64,000 nucleotides of DNA from Hofstenia miamia. Taxonomy: Eukaryota > Xenacoelomorpha > Acoela. Positions 49,624 to 58,303 of the stretch are shown piece by piece. The notes beneath the pieces were generated by a model. It was not told the origin of the DNA. It saw only the letters and a list, made by a program, of their open reading frames with translations, and did not search any database. Location: NCBI GenBank assembly GCA_004352715.1, contig SCFE01000106.1, positions 255,358 through 319,357 on the forward strand, in the 5' to 3' direction. Made by a program: the position numbers and the translations under genes. Positions within the stretch are counted from its first letter, which is position 1. Each line of letters begins with the position of its first letter.

Positions 49624-52600
49624 GGTAATAGGCGTTAATTTTCTTGAAAAATTAATTGATATTTCTTANNNNNNNNNNNNNNNNNNNNNNNNNNNNNNNN
49701 NNNNNNNNNNNNNNNNNNNNNNNNNNNNNNNNNNNNNNNNNNNNNNNNNNNNNNNNNNNNNNNNNNNNNNNNNNNNNNNNNNNNNNNNNNNNNNNNNNNN
49801 NNNNNNNNNNNNNNNNNNNNNNNNNNNNNNNNNNNNNNNNNNNNNNNNNNNNNNNNNNNNNNNNNNNNNNNNNNNNNNNNNNNNNNNNNNNNNNNNNNNN
49901 NNNNNNNNNNNNNNNNNNNNNNNNNNNNNNNNNNNNNNNNNNNNNNNNNNNNNNNNNNNNNNNNNNNNNNNNNNNNNNNNNNNNNNNNNNNNNNNNNNNN
50001 NNNNNNNNNNNNNNNNNNNNNNNNNNNNNNNNNNNNNNNNNNNNNNNNNNNNNNNNNNNNNNNNNNNNNNNNNNNNNNNNNNNNNNNNNNNNNNNNNNNN
50101 NNNNNNNNNNNNNNNNNNNNNNNNNNNNNNNNNNNNNNNNNNNNNNNNNNNNNNATATACATATATTTACATAATTATATATATAGATAATATAATATAA
50201 TATTTAGGTTGTAATTATGTTTAACAATGCTTTGCTTAGCATACAATAGGTATTCAATGACTAAGTATGTCTATAATCAGTTTTTGAAATTCAGTTAAAG
50301 TGCTTAAAGTACATGTAAAAGTCATGAACAAATTTCAAAATAGGAGGGACGCATAGCAGAAAGAGTGTATCCAACTCATTTTAACGTGCATCCAATGAAA
50401 TCAAAAGAATATTATTTTGCTGATGATAATATACTTGTATACACATATCTATATATTTTTTCATAGAATAATATATGGGCAAGGTCATAAAATACTACTA
50501 CTATATAATTATAGCAAAGACCAATGACAAAATATGAAATGGATTGATATCTAGCCATACTTGGAATGTTACTAAGTGTCCACAAGTACTCGTAGAGTAA
50601 CGACGAGGTTTAAATTAACTTCCTGGAATTCAATAGATTATACAAATTACGTTACTACGACAAACTATTAGTCATCCCATTATAGATAATTATTGTAATT
50701 GTATATTTTTGTAGCTTTTCAATTATGTTTAACTATGCACTAATTAATTTAAAGGTATTACTCTCACAAATCTCTTAATAGCAAAATTTGTCAAATGAAA
50801 TTTGTGATTGTTATAAACATAACTAAGGTAGAGCTTGTTGGCTTAACAACGAATATGAATCTTTTCTGGTATTAGAAAATTTCAATGATACATTACTAGC
50901 ATGCAGTATGAAATATTCGTAAACTAATTAATTTATGTACAATGTATGGATAGAGAAATCTGAAGGAATTTTTTTTATGTCTATTTTAATCTCAAAGCAT
51001 ATACATGTATAGTTTTTGTAAAAATATTATATTTTCAATTACTCAAAAAATTGGGTTTTGTCAATAAGAATTAAGCGCATTCTTTAATAATGGTGCTGTG
51101 CGCAAAGGCAGATGCCGTAGGGCTTTCAGATTGAATATAGATTTATTAATTTAGAACTATAAACGTTTAAAATTATTTTCTAGGTTCACAAAAAATTTTC
51201 AAAAATCCCTAGACTGTTTAAGGTTAAAAGAAATTCCATTACAATCAAATTTAAAAGACTCAGCAAATGCACACAACACGTAATAAGCAAATATTTAAAA
51301 CTTGAAATATTTTTTTCTTATATATTGGGCGTCATCTATTAAATTGAATAATCGAAACAATGAAACAATTGGCTATATACACAAAATTTCTTCGGTATGT
51401 GTAAATTTAGATAGAATTCGAATAAATGTTATATCATATCTAAATTTAATGTTGTGAGAACAAAACACTGCAGGTGGGCTGTTATGCTTGAAATGAATTG
51501 ATTTATTCTTGCTTTCACAAAATAGTATAGATTCTTTCAACCATACAATTCACATAAAATATTTTGTTGGCTAAACGTAAACAAATCTTGTAGAAATGTA
51601 ATGCATTTCAAAATGCGACTTATGTATTAGCCTTTGTATTAATTATACTATTTATAAATATAGAAAACCATTTTTGAAGTGTTTAGTTGATCACTAATGT
51701 GTGGTGAAAATCACTTTGTATTACCTGTATCTATCTATGATACAAAAAGTTCGTATCCAATTATTTTAATCCTATTACTTTCATAATTATATCTTATCAT
51801 ATTATTAATTCCGAAATTAGCTCATAAGATTCGCAGTATTATGAAAGTAAAATATTGAACCCTATGATTACTATGCTATATTATAATCTGAATTACTGGG
51901 TGAGGTACATTTTGTTCCGTAAAATAATATTTTTATATATCAATAAATAGATGATATTTCTTGGACTGCATTAAATTGCAAATATTCAAATGCGATAAAT
52001 CTTAGAAGCTTCCTAGGAATAACTTATAAACCATCGATTGAGAATTATGCAAGGTTGTACATGAAGAATGAACATTCCACATTTGTATTCCCGAGACTTT
52101 AATGTCATTCCTGCGCATTATATTGCATCCTAGGGGCCACGAGCTTCTGACAAAATATTATTTCATTTGAGGAAATAATGAGAAATTCTAACATCCATTA
52201 CTTAAGATCTATGATAGTTACGGCTTTAATAACTTGTTTCAGAGTAGCGAAGTATTAATACTTCGTACTTTAGTTCATTCCAAAAGAAATTAATTAAAAG
52301 CATTGTAAGGAAAGATATTCTAAGTGAATTTAACAATAATTCTCTCCCTAGGATCCAATATGCAAAACCAATCATTTAGAGTACAACTTCCCTAAGAACT
52401 CCTAAGATTTGCAAAAATGCTATATACGAGAAATGTTGTATTTAACACTACTTGCTAAATGAATTTGGATTTGGAATATCTTGAATTTATGGTAATTATT
52501 TTTTTCTAAACTTCCGAAATCTGCTTTTATCAGAATTCAGATTTTAGCAACTTACAAATTTAATGCGTCATTGGTAGCCTCTCCACTTATTATTTGAATT

Positions 52601-55600
52601 TTGGAAGTGTATTTTTATTAAATATTGGACAGATGCAGAGGTTGGCAAATTTAATAAATATGTAGACATGTTTGTCTAGAAAACAAAATGTCGATTTCTG
52701 TTTACATATTTTAAAATCATGTTCGTTTTCAGTTCACATCAATGATTAAATGTGGCTACATTGGCATAATTCTTCTGATTTGCGTTCAATCCTGCAAACG
52801 GTTATCGGAAATAATTATAGAAATCTTTGAATATATAAGCTGTGATCCAAAAGATAAAATTTAATATAGTGAATTTTATATCTGTATGAAATATATCGAA
52901 ATCGGAGTGGGGTAAACATTTATCACGTAATGTTCCGGTGAATGTTTTTTCTTTAAATCGGGTTATTCAATAATGGTGACATTAATTCCTTTGATAAATG
53001 GCCCTTAGCACTACATTGAACGTTATGAAAATGGAAATCACTTTATAGAATGGAAATTTAATGGAAATTTTTGGAAATGCAATTTCGAAAAAACCTTATC
53101 AAAACTTTTGAAAATATTCAAAACACCGTAAATTTATTTAAATATAAAACTAATATTAAGAGCATTTCAAAAAAAACTTAACTTAGTTTTAATCATATTA
53201 ATCAGAGTGAATACAACGACAAAATTTGATTAAATAATCCCATAAATATGGATATTGTCGCCCATGATTTCAGATATTTAAATGACTGGGCCCGTTTGCG
53301 ACATCTAACATTTGTAATAAATTCCGGTTCCCAACCCTATATGAGTACCAACTAATATAATTATCTACAGAAAATTTGTGATGCATAGGAGCTTAATGCA
53401 TGAGCTTTTCCATTATCATCACCAGTCATATATGACTTAAAATAATTTACTTCGATCTTGAACAAATCTAAAATAATTGCTAAATATGAAATTGAAACAA
53501 CTTTGGCTAATGCTGAGGCCAGGATCAAAAGCATTACAACATTATATTAAGTTTATCCTAGCAGGTTCAACCAAGCCAGGTATTACATGTGTCTGAACTG
53601 AAGTACAATTTCTGTTTACATTGTAGTTAATGATCAGGGGCCGATCCGAAAATATTAGTTTTCTTAATATTATATCATGCTATGTTATTTAAAATATGAA
53701 AAAAAATAATTGGCTTGATTCCTTTGTGATTGGGAAGCACCTGTATAGTTAGTATAAAATATATCAGTCCAGATTTATTTTTCAAATATACAAACAACCA
53801 TATGCTAAAGGTCTTAAATTTGAAAAACAGCACTTGAAGCTGTTTCTATTCAAGTATTCTATTCATTAATAAATTCTATCCTAATCTTTTTGCTTTCTAA
53901 AAAAATTGCAGCTGTGTCAACAATGCAATTCATTCAAAACAAGTGTACTTGCACATCTCAAGAAATTCTGTGACGCTTTGCAAGTATGTTATTGACTGAA
54001 AACTAACTCTGACTAAGTTCATTATCATCTGCAAATATAATTTATTTGAAAACCAAAACTTACGATTGATCTTAAAGAAAACCGACGCTTTAATAAACTG
54101 AATCTATATTTAGTGTATCCGTGTCATTTCCAAAACAGATATGAAATGTCAAATAAATTATTATTGTTTTGTTTTTGAGAAATAATGCTTGCATTGTTTA
54201 AAGCAAAAAAATTGGGTTTTTTAGGTTGATGTCTAGCCATTATAGATTAAATTTGGAATGATAACACAAGGAATATTTGAATAAAATTAGTAAAAATTCC
54301 CTTTTAAAACATATTCAGTTTGATTTTCATAAATATTCTTTCAAATTCAGTCGGTAATTGAATTTTAACATTTAAAATTTTGCATCTCCTGGATGTTTGC
54401 AATTACAAAAATAATAATTAATTTAATAATACATTTAGATTCAAACTATAATATGTTTCATTTTACATTAGTATTTTACCATATTATATATAATTTCAAC
54501 TAAATTAAAGAAAGAAGTAATATATTATAAATTTCAATCTGTAAGATTAATATGGTGAATAATCAATAGTAAAGAATACTCAATCAACTATGAATTAAAC
54601 ACAGTCATAGTAACCTAAAACTAATAAATGTATAGTCACAACTTCCTTTTTAAATAAGCTTATCAGTGGTGTTTCTAGGAATTTTCTGGTGGGGCAGTCA
54701 CGGGCAACGTGTTGATCACGGGCCATAAATCATAAATCTGATTTATCAAGTTTTACTCTGTCTTTGTGAACTTAAGCGTGGATCGAAATAAGTTGCTTTT
54801 ACTGGTCATTTTTTATCGTATTATTACAAGTATTAGATATATTAGATATATAATACTAAGAATAATTTAGACGTATTAGATCATTAATTATGTCGTTGTT
54901 TAAGAGTGTCGTCTACATTGAATATAAGGCGCCTATATTATATGATTTTTAGCATGTCCAAAGTGGGGGCCAAGCAGGGTCTAGCATGAATTCCGGGGGC
55001 CATAGCCCTTGGCCTCCGTAGAAACGCCACTGAAGCTTAGTTAAGTGCAGTAGCTGTCTAATTCAATGTTATCAAATTTTATATTATTCTATAAATTCAA
55101 TAACGCAAAAGCATTCACCCAAGCAAGCAGAAGGCATTTAATAATTAACTTATGTCGTTCAATCTCATAATTCGCATATTCACTCACACTGATCCTTTCC
55201 AAATTTAATACATAGATGCAAATATTAGTAAAAAAAATTTAGAAAACAAACATTAAAAACTCATCAGTATTGAGTATTCATTATATTTTTAGAGTAATAT
55301 AACCTATTACATTGAAACTTACATAAGTCTAAAGTTTTGGATAAGCGGAATTATATATGTTTTCAAGAAATATTGAAAACCGAAGACAATGAAGACAAAA
55401 ATATTCATTTTAAATTCATATTTAATTGATAAAGAATTTTTAAATCAATGGGGCAAACAAAATATAATCATAATTTAAATAACAAATATTCAATTTCCTT
55501 GCTAATCTACTTATTATAAACTGTAGATCGATCAGATCCGAGTTGAATAGAACATGGATCAGCAAAAATATTTGAACAAGACCTATAATTGCTATAATTG

Positions 55601-55892
55601 CGGGTGAAACCTACAGTTCAGGTTACCCTAGCGGCTGCGAATAGCTGGATTAGCCGAACCTTAACATATCAGTTAACCTAAAGGAAATAGCAGCGTAGTG
55701 TGGGTAAAACCTGGAATTGTTCGTAGAAAGTAGATATCTACTTTACATAACTTTTGAATTTCCAATGCGTTGATCAAAGATCAACAATGATCATTTGGGT
55801 CTCCAAATTTATGTATAAAATATCATAATTTACTTACACATTAGGTGTGGATGGACATGAATAAGTAATATAACATAAGATATCCAAAACAT
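32377..55892 (-). CDS. Cadherin-repeat transmembrane protein, 18 coding exons
   Basis: Assembled by splice sites and phase on the minus strand. Exons: 55892-55838, 47740-47663, 47382-47228, 46075-46007, 45231-45145, 45101-45000, 44226-44119, 44012-43863, 41121-41001, 40368-40070, 39974-39819, 36508-36332, 35697-35513, 35225-35087, 33640-33482, 33094-33006, 32960-32829, 32593-32377. They total 2478 nt, one open frame of 825 residues. Residues 1-19 are a signal peptide. At least five cadherin repeats follow, ended by DVNEFTP (129-135), DADDRP (235-240), DNVNEYKP (362-369), GDVNDVVP (483-490) and a fifth at about 600. A 180-residue membrane-proximal region leads to a transmembrane helix (about 797-817). 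Cadherins bind calcium between repeats and mediate cell-cell adhesion. No classical catenin-binding tail is encoded. Exon 14 has an alternative, and tail exons may extend the gene to 29561. No orthologue assigned. Confidence 0.85.
32829..33094 (-). CDS. Cadherin exons 16-17 (membrane-proximal region)
   Basis: Exon 16 is 33094-33006 (LIRSTSAECLQITLNTTCQN...) and exon 17 is 32960-32829, with canonical donors GTATGG and GTAAGT. Phases are 0 to 2, then 2 to 2. The exon 17 frame is open only with this join, which is what showed exon 16 to be real. The region contains several cysteines and N-glycosylation motifs (NTT, NFT) and no cadherin motif; it resembles a membrane-proximal adhesion domain of unknown fold. 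Confidence 0.75.
33482..33640 (-). CDS. Cadherin exon 15
   Basis: 53 codons between TATTTAG|GTGGAGAAG and GTAAAG|GTAAGT, phase 0 to 0. It starts VEKYNSIKVNSSDFM and continues with beta-strand-like sequence (MNVVINVEVIASNTM). Its first about 20 nt and upstream intron are duplicated at 34975-35128, where the copy leads to an early stop. Confidence 0.8.
33620..33780. repeat. Segmental duplication, copy 1 (exon 14 end - intron - exon 15 start)
   Basis: Near-identical to 34975-35128 over the end of exon 14, the first about 50 nt of the following intron and the start of exon 15. The mid-intron differs. Because the intron is included, the event happened at the DNA level. Confidence 0.85.
33739..33808 (-). 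CDS. Cadherin alternative exon 14b
   Basis: 70 nt between CGAAG|CAAAATAC and the donor CTC|GTAAGC. It enters in phase 2 and leaves in phase 0, the same phases as exon 14a. It encodes KIQILVDNPPPNFQQ and then the same YSIIDCLL as 14a. The LVDNPPPNF piece is a better cadherin-repeat ending than 14a offers. The acceptor has a weaker pyrimidine tract. Splicing 14a onto 14b would shift the frame, so the two can only be used alternatively. Confidence 0.55.
34251..34398. repeat. Dispersed repeat, copy 2 (CAGGGGGCTCAGCCC...)
   Basis: Sits in the interval between the two duplicated cadherin segments and shares ordered blocks with 15364-15548. Confidence 0.65.
34960..34995 (-). pseudogene. Cadherin exon 15 copy with premature stop
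   Basis: After a good acceptor (GAATTTTTAG|GTGGAG), the copied start of exon 15 reads VEKYNSIALIY and then TAA at 34962-34960. If exon 14a spliced to it, the protein would end before the membrane helix and be secreted. It could equally be a dead by-product of the duplication. Confidence 0.5.
34975..35128. repeat. Segmental duplication, copy 2
   Basis: Partner of 33620-33780. It carries the end of exon 14a, a copied intron start and the stump of exon 15. Confidence 0.85.
35087..35225 (-). CDS. Cadherin exon 14a
   Basis: 139 nt between a strong acceptor (ATAATTTCAG|GTCGTC) and CTC|GTAAGC, phase 2 to 0. It reads SSFFTVVIFVNQASNNQS and ends in the shared PPNFQQYSIIDCLL. It is 23 residues longer than 14b. 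Its N-terminal part is beta-strand-like but lacks the DNPPP of 14b. Confidence 0.65.
35513..35697 (-). CDS. Cadherin exon 13 (body of fifth repeat)
   Basis: 185 nt from TTTTTAG|CTGTCT to AATCT|GTAAG, phase 0 to 2. It contains a DSTNGELQNVIEL segment, equivalent to the STGxIxL motif of cadherin repeats, followed by FRLSLIIYNENDEI. Confidence 0.8.
36332..36508 (-). CDS. Cadherin exon 12 (end of fourth, start of fifth repeat)
   Basis: 59 codons in phase 0 from CACTTTTAG|TTAATCG to GTCACG|GTAACC. It carries the calcium linker GDVNDVVPNVF and the next repeat's ELSIPEKY (the PE of the usual VxE). A nearer AG at 36484 would break the phase and is not used in this model. Confidence 0.8.
37301..37784. 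other. Assembly gap (484 N)
   Basis: Unknown sequence in the intron between cadherin exons 12 and 11. It abuts the GC-rich repeat block, whose left part is probably missing. Confidence 0.99.
37785..38485. repeat. GC-rich interspersed repeat block of unknown family
   Basis: About 700 bp near 50% G+C in an otherwise AT-rich window, starting inside the gap and ending abruptly at GAGTAACCCCGACAAAAAAA. The short A-run at the right end and the sharp composition change suggest the 3' end of a non-LTR retroelement or SINE. A 63-codon minus-strand frame (38202-38393) shows no recognisable domain. GAGAGTAACC at the left and AGAGTAACCCC at the right are similar, so terminal repeats are possible. Confidence 0.5.
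39031..39058. repeat. (TA)n microsatellite
   Basis: A pure TA run in cadherin intron 11. Confidence 0.9.
39819..39974 (-). CDS. Cadherin exon 11 (fourth repeat)
   Basis: 52 codons from ACTTTCAG|GACATGC to TTAACA|GTATGT, phase 0 to 0. It contains LKVIDREVLDPP, the LDRE motif of the cadherin fold. Confidence 0.85.
40070..41121 (-). CDS. Cadherin exons 9-10 (third repeat)
   Basis: Exon 9, 41121-41001 (donor GTAAGC), gives PYDIEKYTVDF and RAVDSDSN, the AxDxD motif. Exon 10, 40368-40070 (donor GTGAAT), gives FSINASTGVITL, ELNFENATSYNFYIKA, the linker DNVNEYKP and the next repeat's YILENQPIGTFV. Phase 1 joins the two through an Asp codon. The 632-nt intron between them holds a (TA)n run at about 40611-40642. 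Confidence 0.85.
40611..40693. repeat. (TA)n microsatellite plus 50-bp flank shared with 49.6 kb
   Basis: The TA run and the following segment beginning TAGAAGGTAATAGGCG are repeated identically at 49579-49668, directly against a gap. Confidence 0.85.
42233..42930 (+). mobile_element. Mariner-family deletion derivative with both TIRs
   Basis: The inverted ends CAGGGTGTTTCAAAAGTC...GACTTTTGAAACACCCTG match over about 24 bp, with TA on both sides (42231-42232 and 42931-42932). At 698 bp it is about half a full element. The transposase frame (42324-42707) begins in the catalytic domain: GVYGPFFFEETTITGESYL, then FIFQQDGAPPHWS with the second Asp. A frameshift then scrambles the WPPRSPDL box. 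Frame-shifted pieces resume as DIDELKARV and end VTNGAHIE near 42800. The DNA-binding half is absent. It lies in cadherin intron 8, antisense to the gene. Confidence 0.9.
43078..43261. repeat. (TA)n microsatellite containing a 138-N gap
   Basis: TA at 43078-43108, Ns at 43109-43246, TA to 43261. Downstream, TACAGGGTGTTAATATTGGC at about 43329 resembles a mariner end, but no partner is found. Confidence 0.95.
43863..45101 (-). CDS. Cadherin exons 6-8 (second repeat)
   Basis: Exon 6, 45101-45000, gives VVGKVSAYDRDLRSSLDYAL. Exon 7, 44226-44119, gives FFAVSESTGEVTLKRQLDYE. Exon 8, 44012-43863, gives NASVEIQVEDADDRPVHFV, then a two-cysteine insert PCNFDGFRC before IREDTNV. All three are phase 0 at both ends. 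Motif order AxDxD, STGxVxL, LDYE, DADDRP is a textbook cadherin repeat. Confidence 0.88.
45145..47740 (-). CDS. Cadherin exons 2-5 (N-terminus and first repeat)
   Basis: Exon 2, 47740-47663: PCAVHENGDFPGQILF then SMPENYSKG. Exon 3, 47382-47228: LNVTLTLEQDGNISEYFAIN. Exon 4, 46075-46007: SISLTLICEENTPNSQAV. Exon 5, 45231-45145: SYHVSIKVTDVNEFTPVFYQ. Phases chain 1, 1, 0, 0, 0. The exons are only 69-155 nt and are separated by introns of 280-1152 nt. The first repeat uses PEN and DIDN in place of stricter PEN/LDRE motifs. Confidence 0.85.
46736..46951 (-). pseudogene. Coding-like fragment, probably transposon-derived
   Basis: 72 codons with a single internal stop read protein-like on the minus strand (CKRGDFNLNKNDALLFLTKL, then RNEDIVERETLSPHIVAVV). 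It sits in cadherin intron 3 but neither its flanks nor its sequence fit a cadherin exon. GDFN is seen in retroelement endonucleases, but that alone is too little to classify it. Confidence 0.3.
47528..47568. repeat. (TA)n microsatellite
   Basis: TA run with one phase slip, in cadherin intron 2. Confidence 0.9.
48025..48064. repeat. 40-bp perfect palindrome
   Basis: CATGGACTCCTAGATTATTA and its exact complement follow each other without a spacer. The two strands read the same over 40 bases. Confidence 0.95.
49579..50160. repeat. (TA)n microsatellite and 486-N gap
   Basis: TA run at 49579-49619, then 50 bp identical to 40644-40693, then Ns at 49669-50154, then TA again. Confidence 0.95.
52742..52864 (+). 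other. Small ORF with signal-peptide-like start
   Basis: 40 codons from an ATG 9 nt after an acceptor-like TCGTTTTCAG. It begins MIKCGYIGIILLICVQSC, a short basic start and hydrophobic core resembling a signal peptide, and then RLSEIIIEIFEY. It lies inside cadherin intron 1 on the opposite strand. A chance ORF is quite possible. Confidence 0.25.
54664..55032. mobile_element. hAT-type MITE, 369 bp
   Basis: Ends CAGTGGTGTTTCTAGGA and the complement of CAGTGGCGTTTCTACGGA. Flanking octamers AAGCTTAT (54656-54663) and AAGCTTAG (55033-55040) match at 7 of 8. The interior is non-coding and GC-richer near the ends (GTGGGGGCC, GGGGGCCATAGCCC). Confidence 0.85.
55838..55892 (-). CDS. Cadherin exon 1: signal peptide
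   Basis: ATG at 55892-55890 with an in-frame TAA five codons upstream. It encodes MFWISYVILLIHVHPHLM, a classic signal peptide, and ends after one base of the next codon at the strong donor AATGT|GTAAGT. That phase (1) is exactly what exon 2 at 47740 needs, and the join makes Ser-Pro-Cys at the likely cleavage region. I found no better candidate on this strand. Confidence 0.65.
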
Positions 55893-56514
55893 TTCACAAT
55901 TCAGTTAGAAAAATTCCAGCACCTGCATTTAGAATAATAAAATCAAAAATAACGCGCGTGCTAAACGTTTTGGCAGCTGGGCAGTTTTCAAACTAAGCGT
56001 TTAATTCACAAAATGAACGCTCAAATTATACATGAGGCTTTCTTTGTTTAAGCATCGTCAACGCCACCCTTGAAGAAACAGCCAGATTGCATAACAATGA
56101 TTTAGAGTTGAAAGCAACAATGACATTCATATACATCTTAATTTAGATTTCAGAATGGGAATGCACTTGTAAGCCAGTTCTTGAAACAAAGCCTAGATGT
56201 AAATTTTACCAACAGCTCCGTCTCTAAAAGTACAACTTGTATAATGCCTACAATTTCTTTATAATAATGTAATAATGCTAATATAATAAGAATAAATTAA
56301 TAATTCATAAGATGAGCGCAAATGAGTTTTAGGGAAAATTCACCACTAGAAGCTGTCTTTTTGATATTTTTCTAACCCTTTCGAGATTTCTCGGGCATGA
56401 TAGAGCATGTTCGACAGTGAAACCTGTCCCACAAACACGTTTTGACTGCATATGTTCGGGTGTTATCCATATCGAAAATATAGTGCGTCTCAGGAATGGC
56501 ATTTTGGAAGATAG
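55893..56514. other. Cadherin upstream region
   Basis: The promoter and 5' UTR of the cadherin would lie here. No core promoter element can be picked out by eye. Confidence 0.35.
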
Positions 56515-56827
56515 CTACCTCCTGATTCGATTGGCAGACAAGTCAGCCATGAGGAAGCTACCGTCTCTTAACGTGGGACTCATTCTGTTTCTTGAAACTT
56601 CTTGTTTCTGTCGCATTGTAGCATTCCTGGCTTGTATTCTTTCGATCTTTATTCTCTGTTGATGGCTTGTTATTAGCTCAATTTCTTCTTTACTATTCAT
56701 TCTTATGGAATCAACGAGTGGAGAGCATATAGCCTTTGCGTCCTCATATTGTGGATCATTGCGAATGACATCAGAGAGACCAATTCCTACTTCTCTACAT
56801 GGCAGTTTGAGCAGTTCAAGTAGAGTC

Positions 56828-57199
56828 GGCTCTACAGGTTTACTAAAAAAGAATGGAACCCATTGCGTCAATGTGGTTTCATGAGTTCACCAACTCCTTG
56901 CGTGGTGCGGCAGAAAAAAGTGTATTTCTCTTGCAAGGCCCTTTGTTAGCCAAGCCAGCGCTGCATGCGGCTCTTTTTCTGCTACTTCAATTAGTCGCCT
57001 AAATTCTGTACGCCATTTGGTCACCAGTTTTCCGATATATTGCGTTCAGTACCAATCACTGATCCAACTAATCATGTACCTTCAGTGATTATTTCGATAT
57101 TTGTTCTGGCTTAACGAGAAGTTTTGCTTTCGTCGTATTTGGGAAGTAACAATGCATTGGGCTAATGGCTTCAATTTTCTGCCACGATTTACGCAGGGC
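56828..57199. repeat. Duplicated RT-element segment, copy 1
   Basis: About 372 bp in the normal position after the RT core, nearly identical to 57765-58137. It covers the end of the RT domain and the start of the post-RT region. Confidence 0.9.
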
Positions 57200-57764
57200 A
57201 TTGATTCTCCCACCCCTGTCGCGTCATCTGCAATCCAGACTTGAGTACATCCCTCTACTTGGCTCTTCCTAAAGATCGGCATTCCAGATATTGTGAATAT
57301 TGGCATAGCTAATGGATCTCGCTGTGCTGTGCCCTTCTGAAACAGTATTGTCTCATTGTTGACATGGAGCACTGCTGGAGAGCAAAGATAGCTAAAAGCG
57401 GGGCATGTTGACTGTATATTGAGAAGCGATGCTCTCTGGTTTAGTTCATTGAAGACGTTCTTTGCGTCTATCAGAAGTAGTGCCTCGCAACTATCATCTT
57501 TCCAAATCTCTCGGATGGTATGGATTGCTGCTTTACAGCCCACAACGTGTCGGGCTGGCAGTTGCTGTATTCCTGCTTTTGATTTGATGAATGCTTCACA
57601 ATTGTCAGGGCTGTTTAAGTAATCAGGCGTCTAAGCGTCTCACAGATGCCAATGGGGCAAATTCCTGGGATTTTGTCCAGGAGAATCAAGCGACAGACTT
57701 TCAAGTTTTCCATGGCCTAAGCATCTATGTTTTCCCAGCATATTCTTCTTGTAACAGCTGTGAA

Positions 57765-58137
57765 GGCTCTACAGGTTTACTAAAAAAGAATAGATCCCGT
57801 TGCGTCAATGTGGTTTCATGAGTTCACCAACTCCTTGCGTGGTGCGGCAGAAAAAAGTGTATTTCTCTTGCAAGGCCCTTTGTTAGCCAAGCCAGCGCTA
57901 CATGCGGCTTTTTTTTCTGCGACTTCAATTAGTCGCCTAAATTCTGTACGCCATTTGGTCACCAGTTTTCCGATATATTGCGTTCAGTACCAATCACTGA
58001 TCCAACTAATCATGTACCTTCAGTGATTATTTCGATATTTGTTCTGGCTTAACGAGAAGTTTTGTTTTCGTCGTATTTGGGAAGTAACCATGCATTGGGC
58101 TAATGGCTTCAATTTTCTGCCACGATTTACGCAGGGC
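57765..58137. repeat. Duplicated RT-element segment, copy 2
   Basis: Same orientation as copy 1 but out of order, lying between the N-terminal coding region and the RT core. Its end at GCAGGGC abuts the pogo-related insertion at 58139. Confidence 0.9.
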
Positions 58138-58138
58138 C

Positions 58139-58303
58139 CAGTCCTTTTATAGGCGACTTTATGCTATGTCTGCATGCGCCAATTCATCAAATAAATGAAA
58201 ATGTAACCAGATATAAATCTAGGAGCTTCTAATTCACTAAAGTAAATCAGAGTAATGAATTTTTATTCATAGTAAACACATGCCTTTCCAATTTGTACGC
58301 ATA
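58139..58303. repeat. Terminal fragment shared with 59907-60066
   Basis: Starts (C/T)(A/T)GTCCT.TTATAGGCGACTTTA and matches 59907-60066 almost throughout. It stops exactly where the RT-element coding sequence resumes, so it inserted into that element. Confidence 0.8.

Larger units (their letters stand above)
47741..55837 (-). other. Cadherin intron 1, 8.1 kb
   Basis: Bounded by the phase-1 donor of the signal-peptide exon (AATGT|GTAAGT) and the acceptor before exon 2 (CATTTTAG|CTCC). Contents: the 40-bp palindrome at 48025, a TA run and gap at 49579-50160, a small open frame at 52742 on the other strand, and the hAT MITE at 54664. The rest is AT-rich with nothing recognised. Confidence 0.7.

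Noticed and set aside
51885-51900. ATTACTGGGT as another end of the ACCCAG family
   Set aside because: Only eight bases agree and the CACAG and ACGTC parts are absent.
56417-56662. 81-codon plus-strand ORF, and those at 57419, 57591, 57808 and 58424
   Set aside because: Antisense to the RT-element coding frames, which carry recognisable RT motifs.
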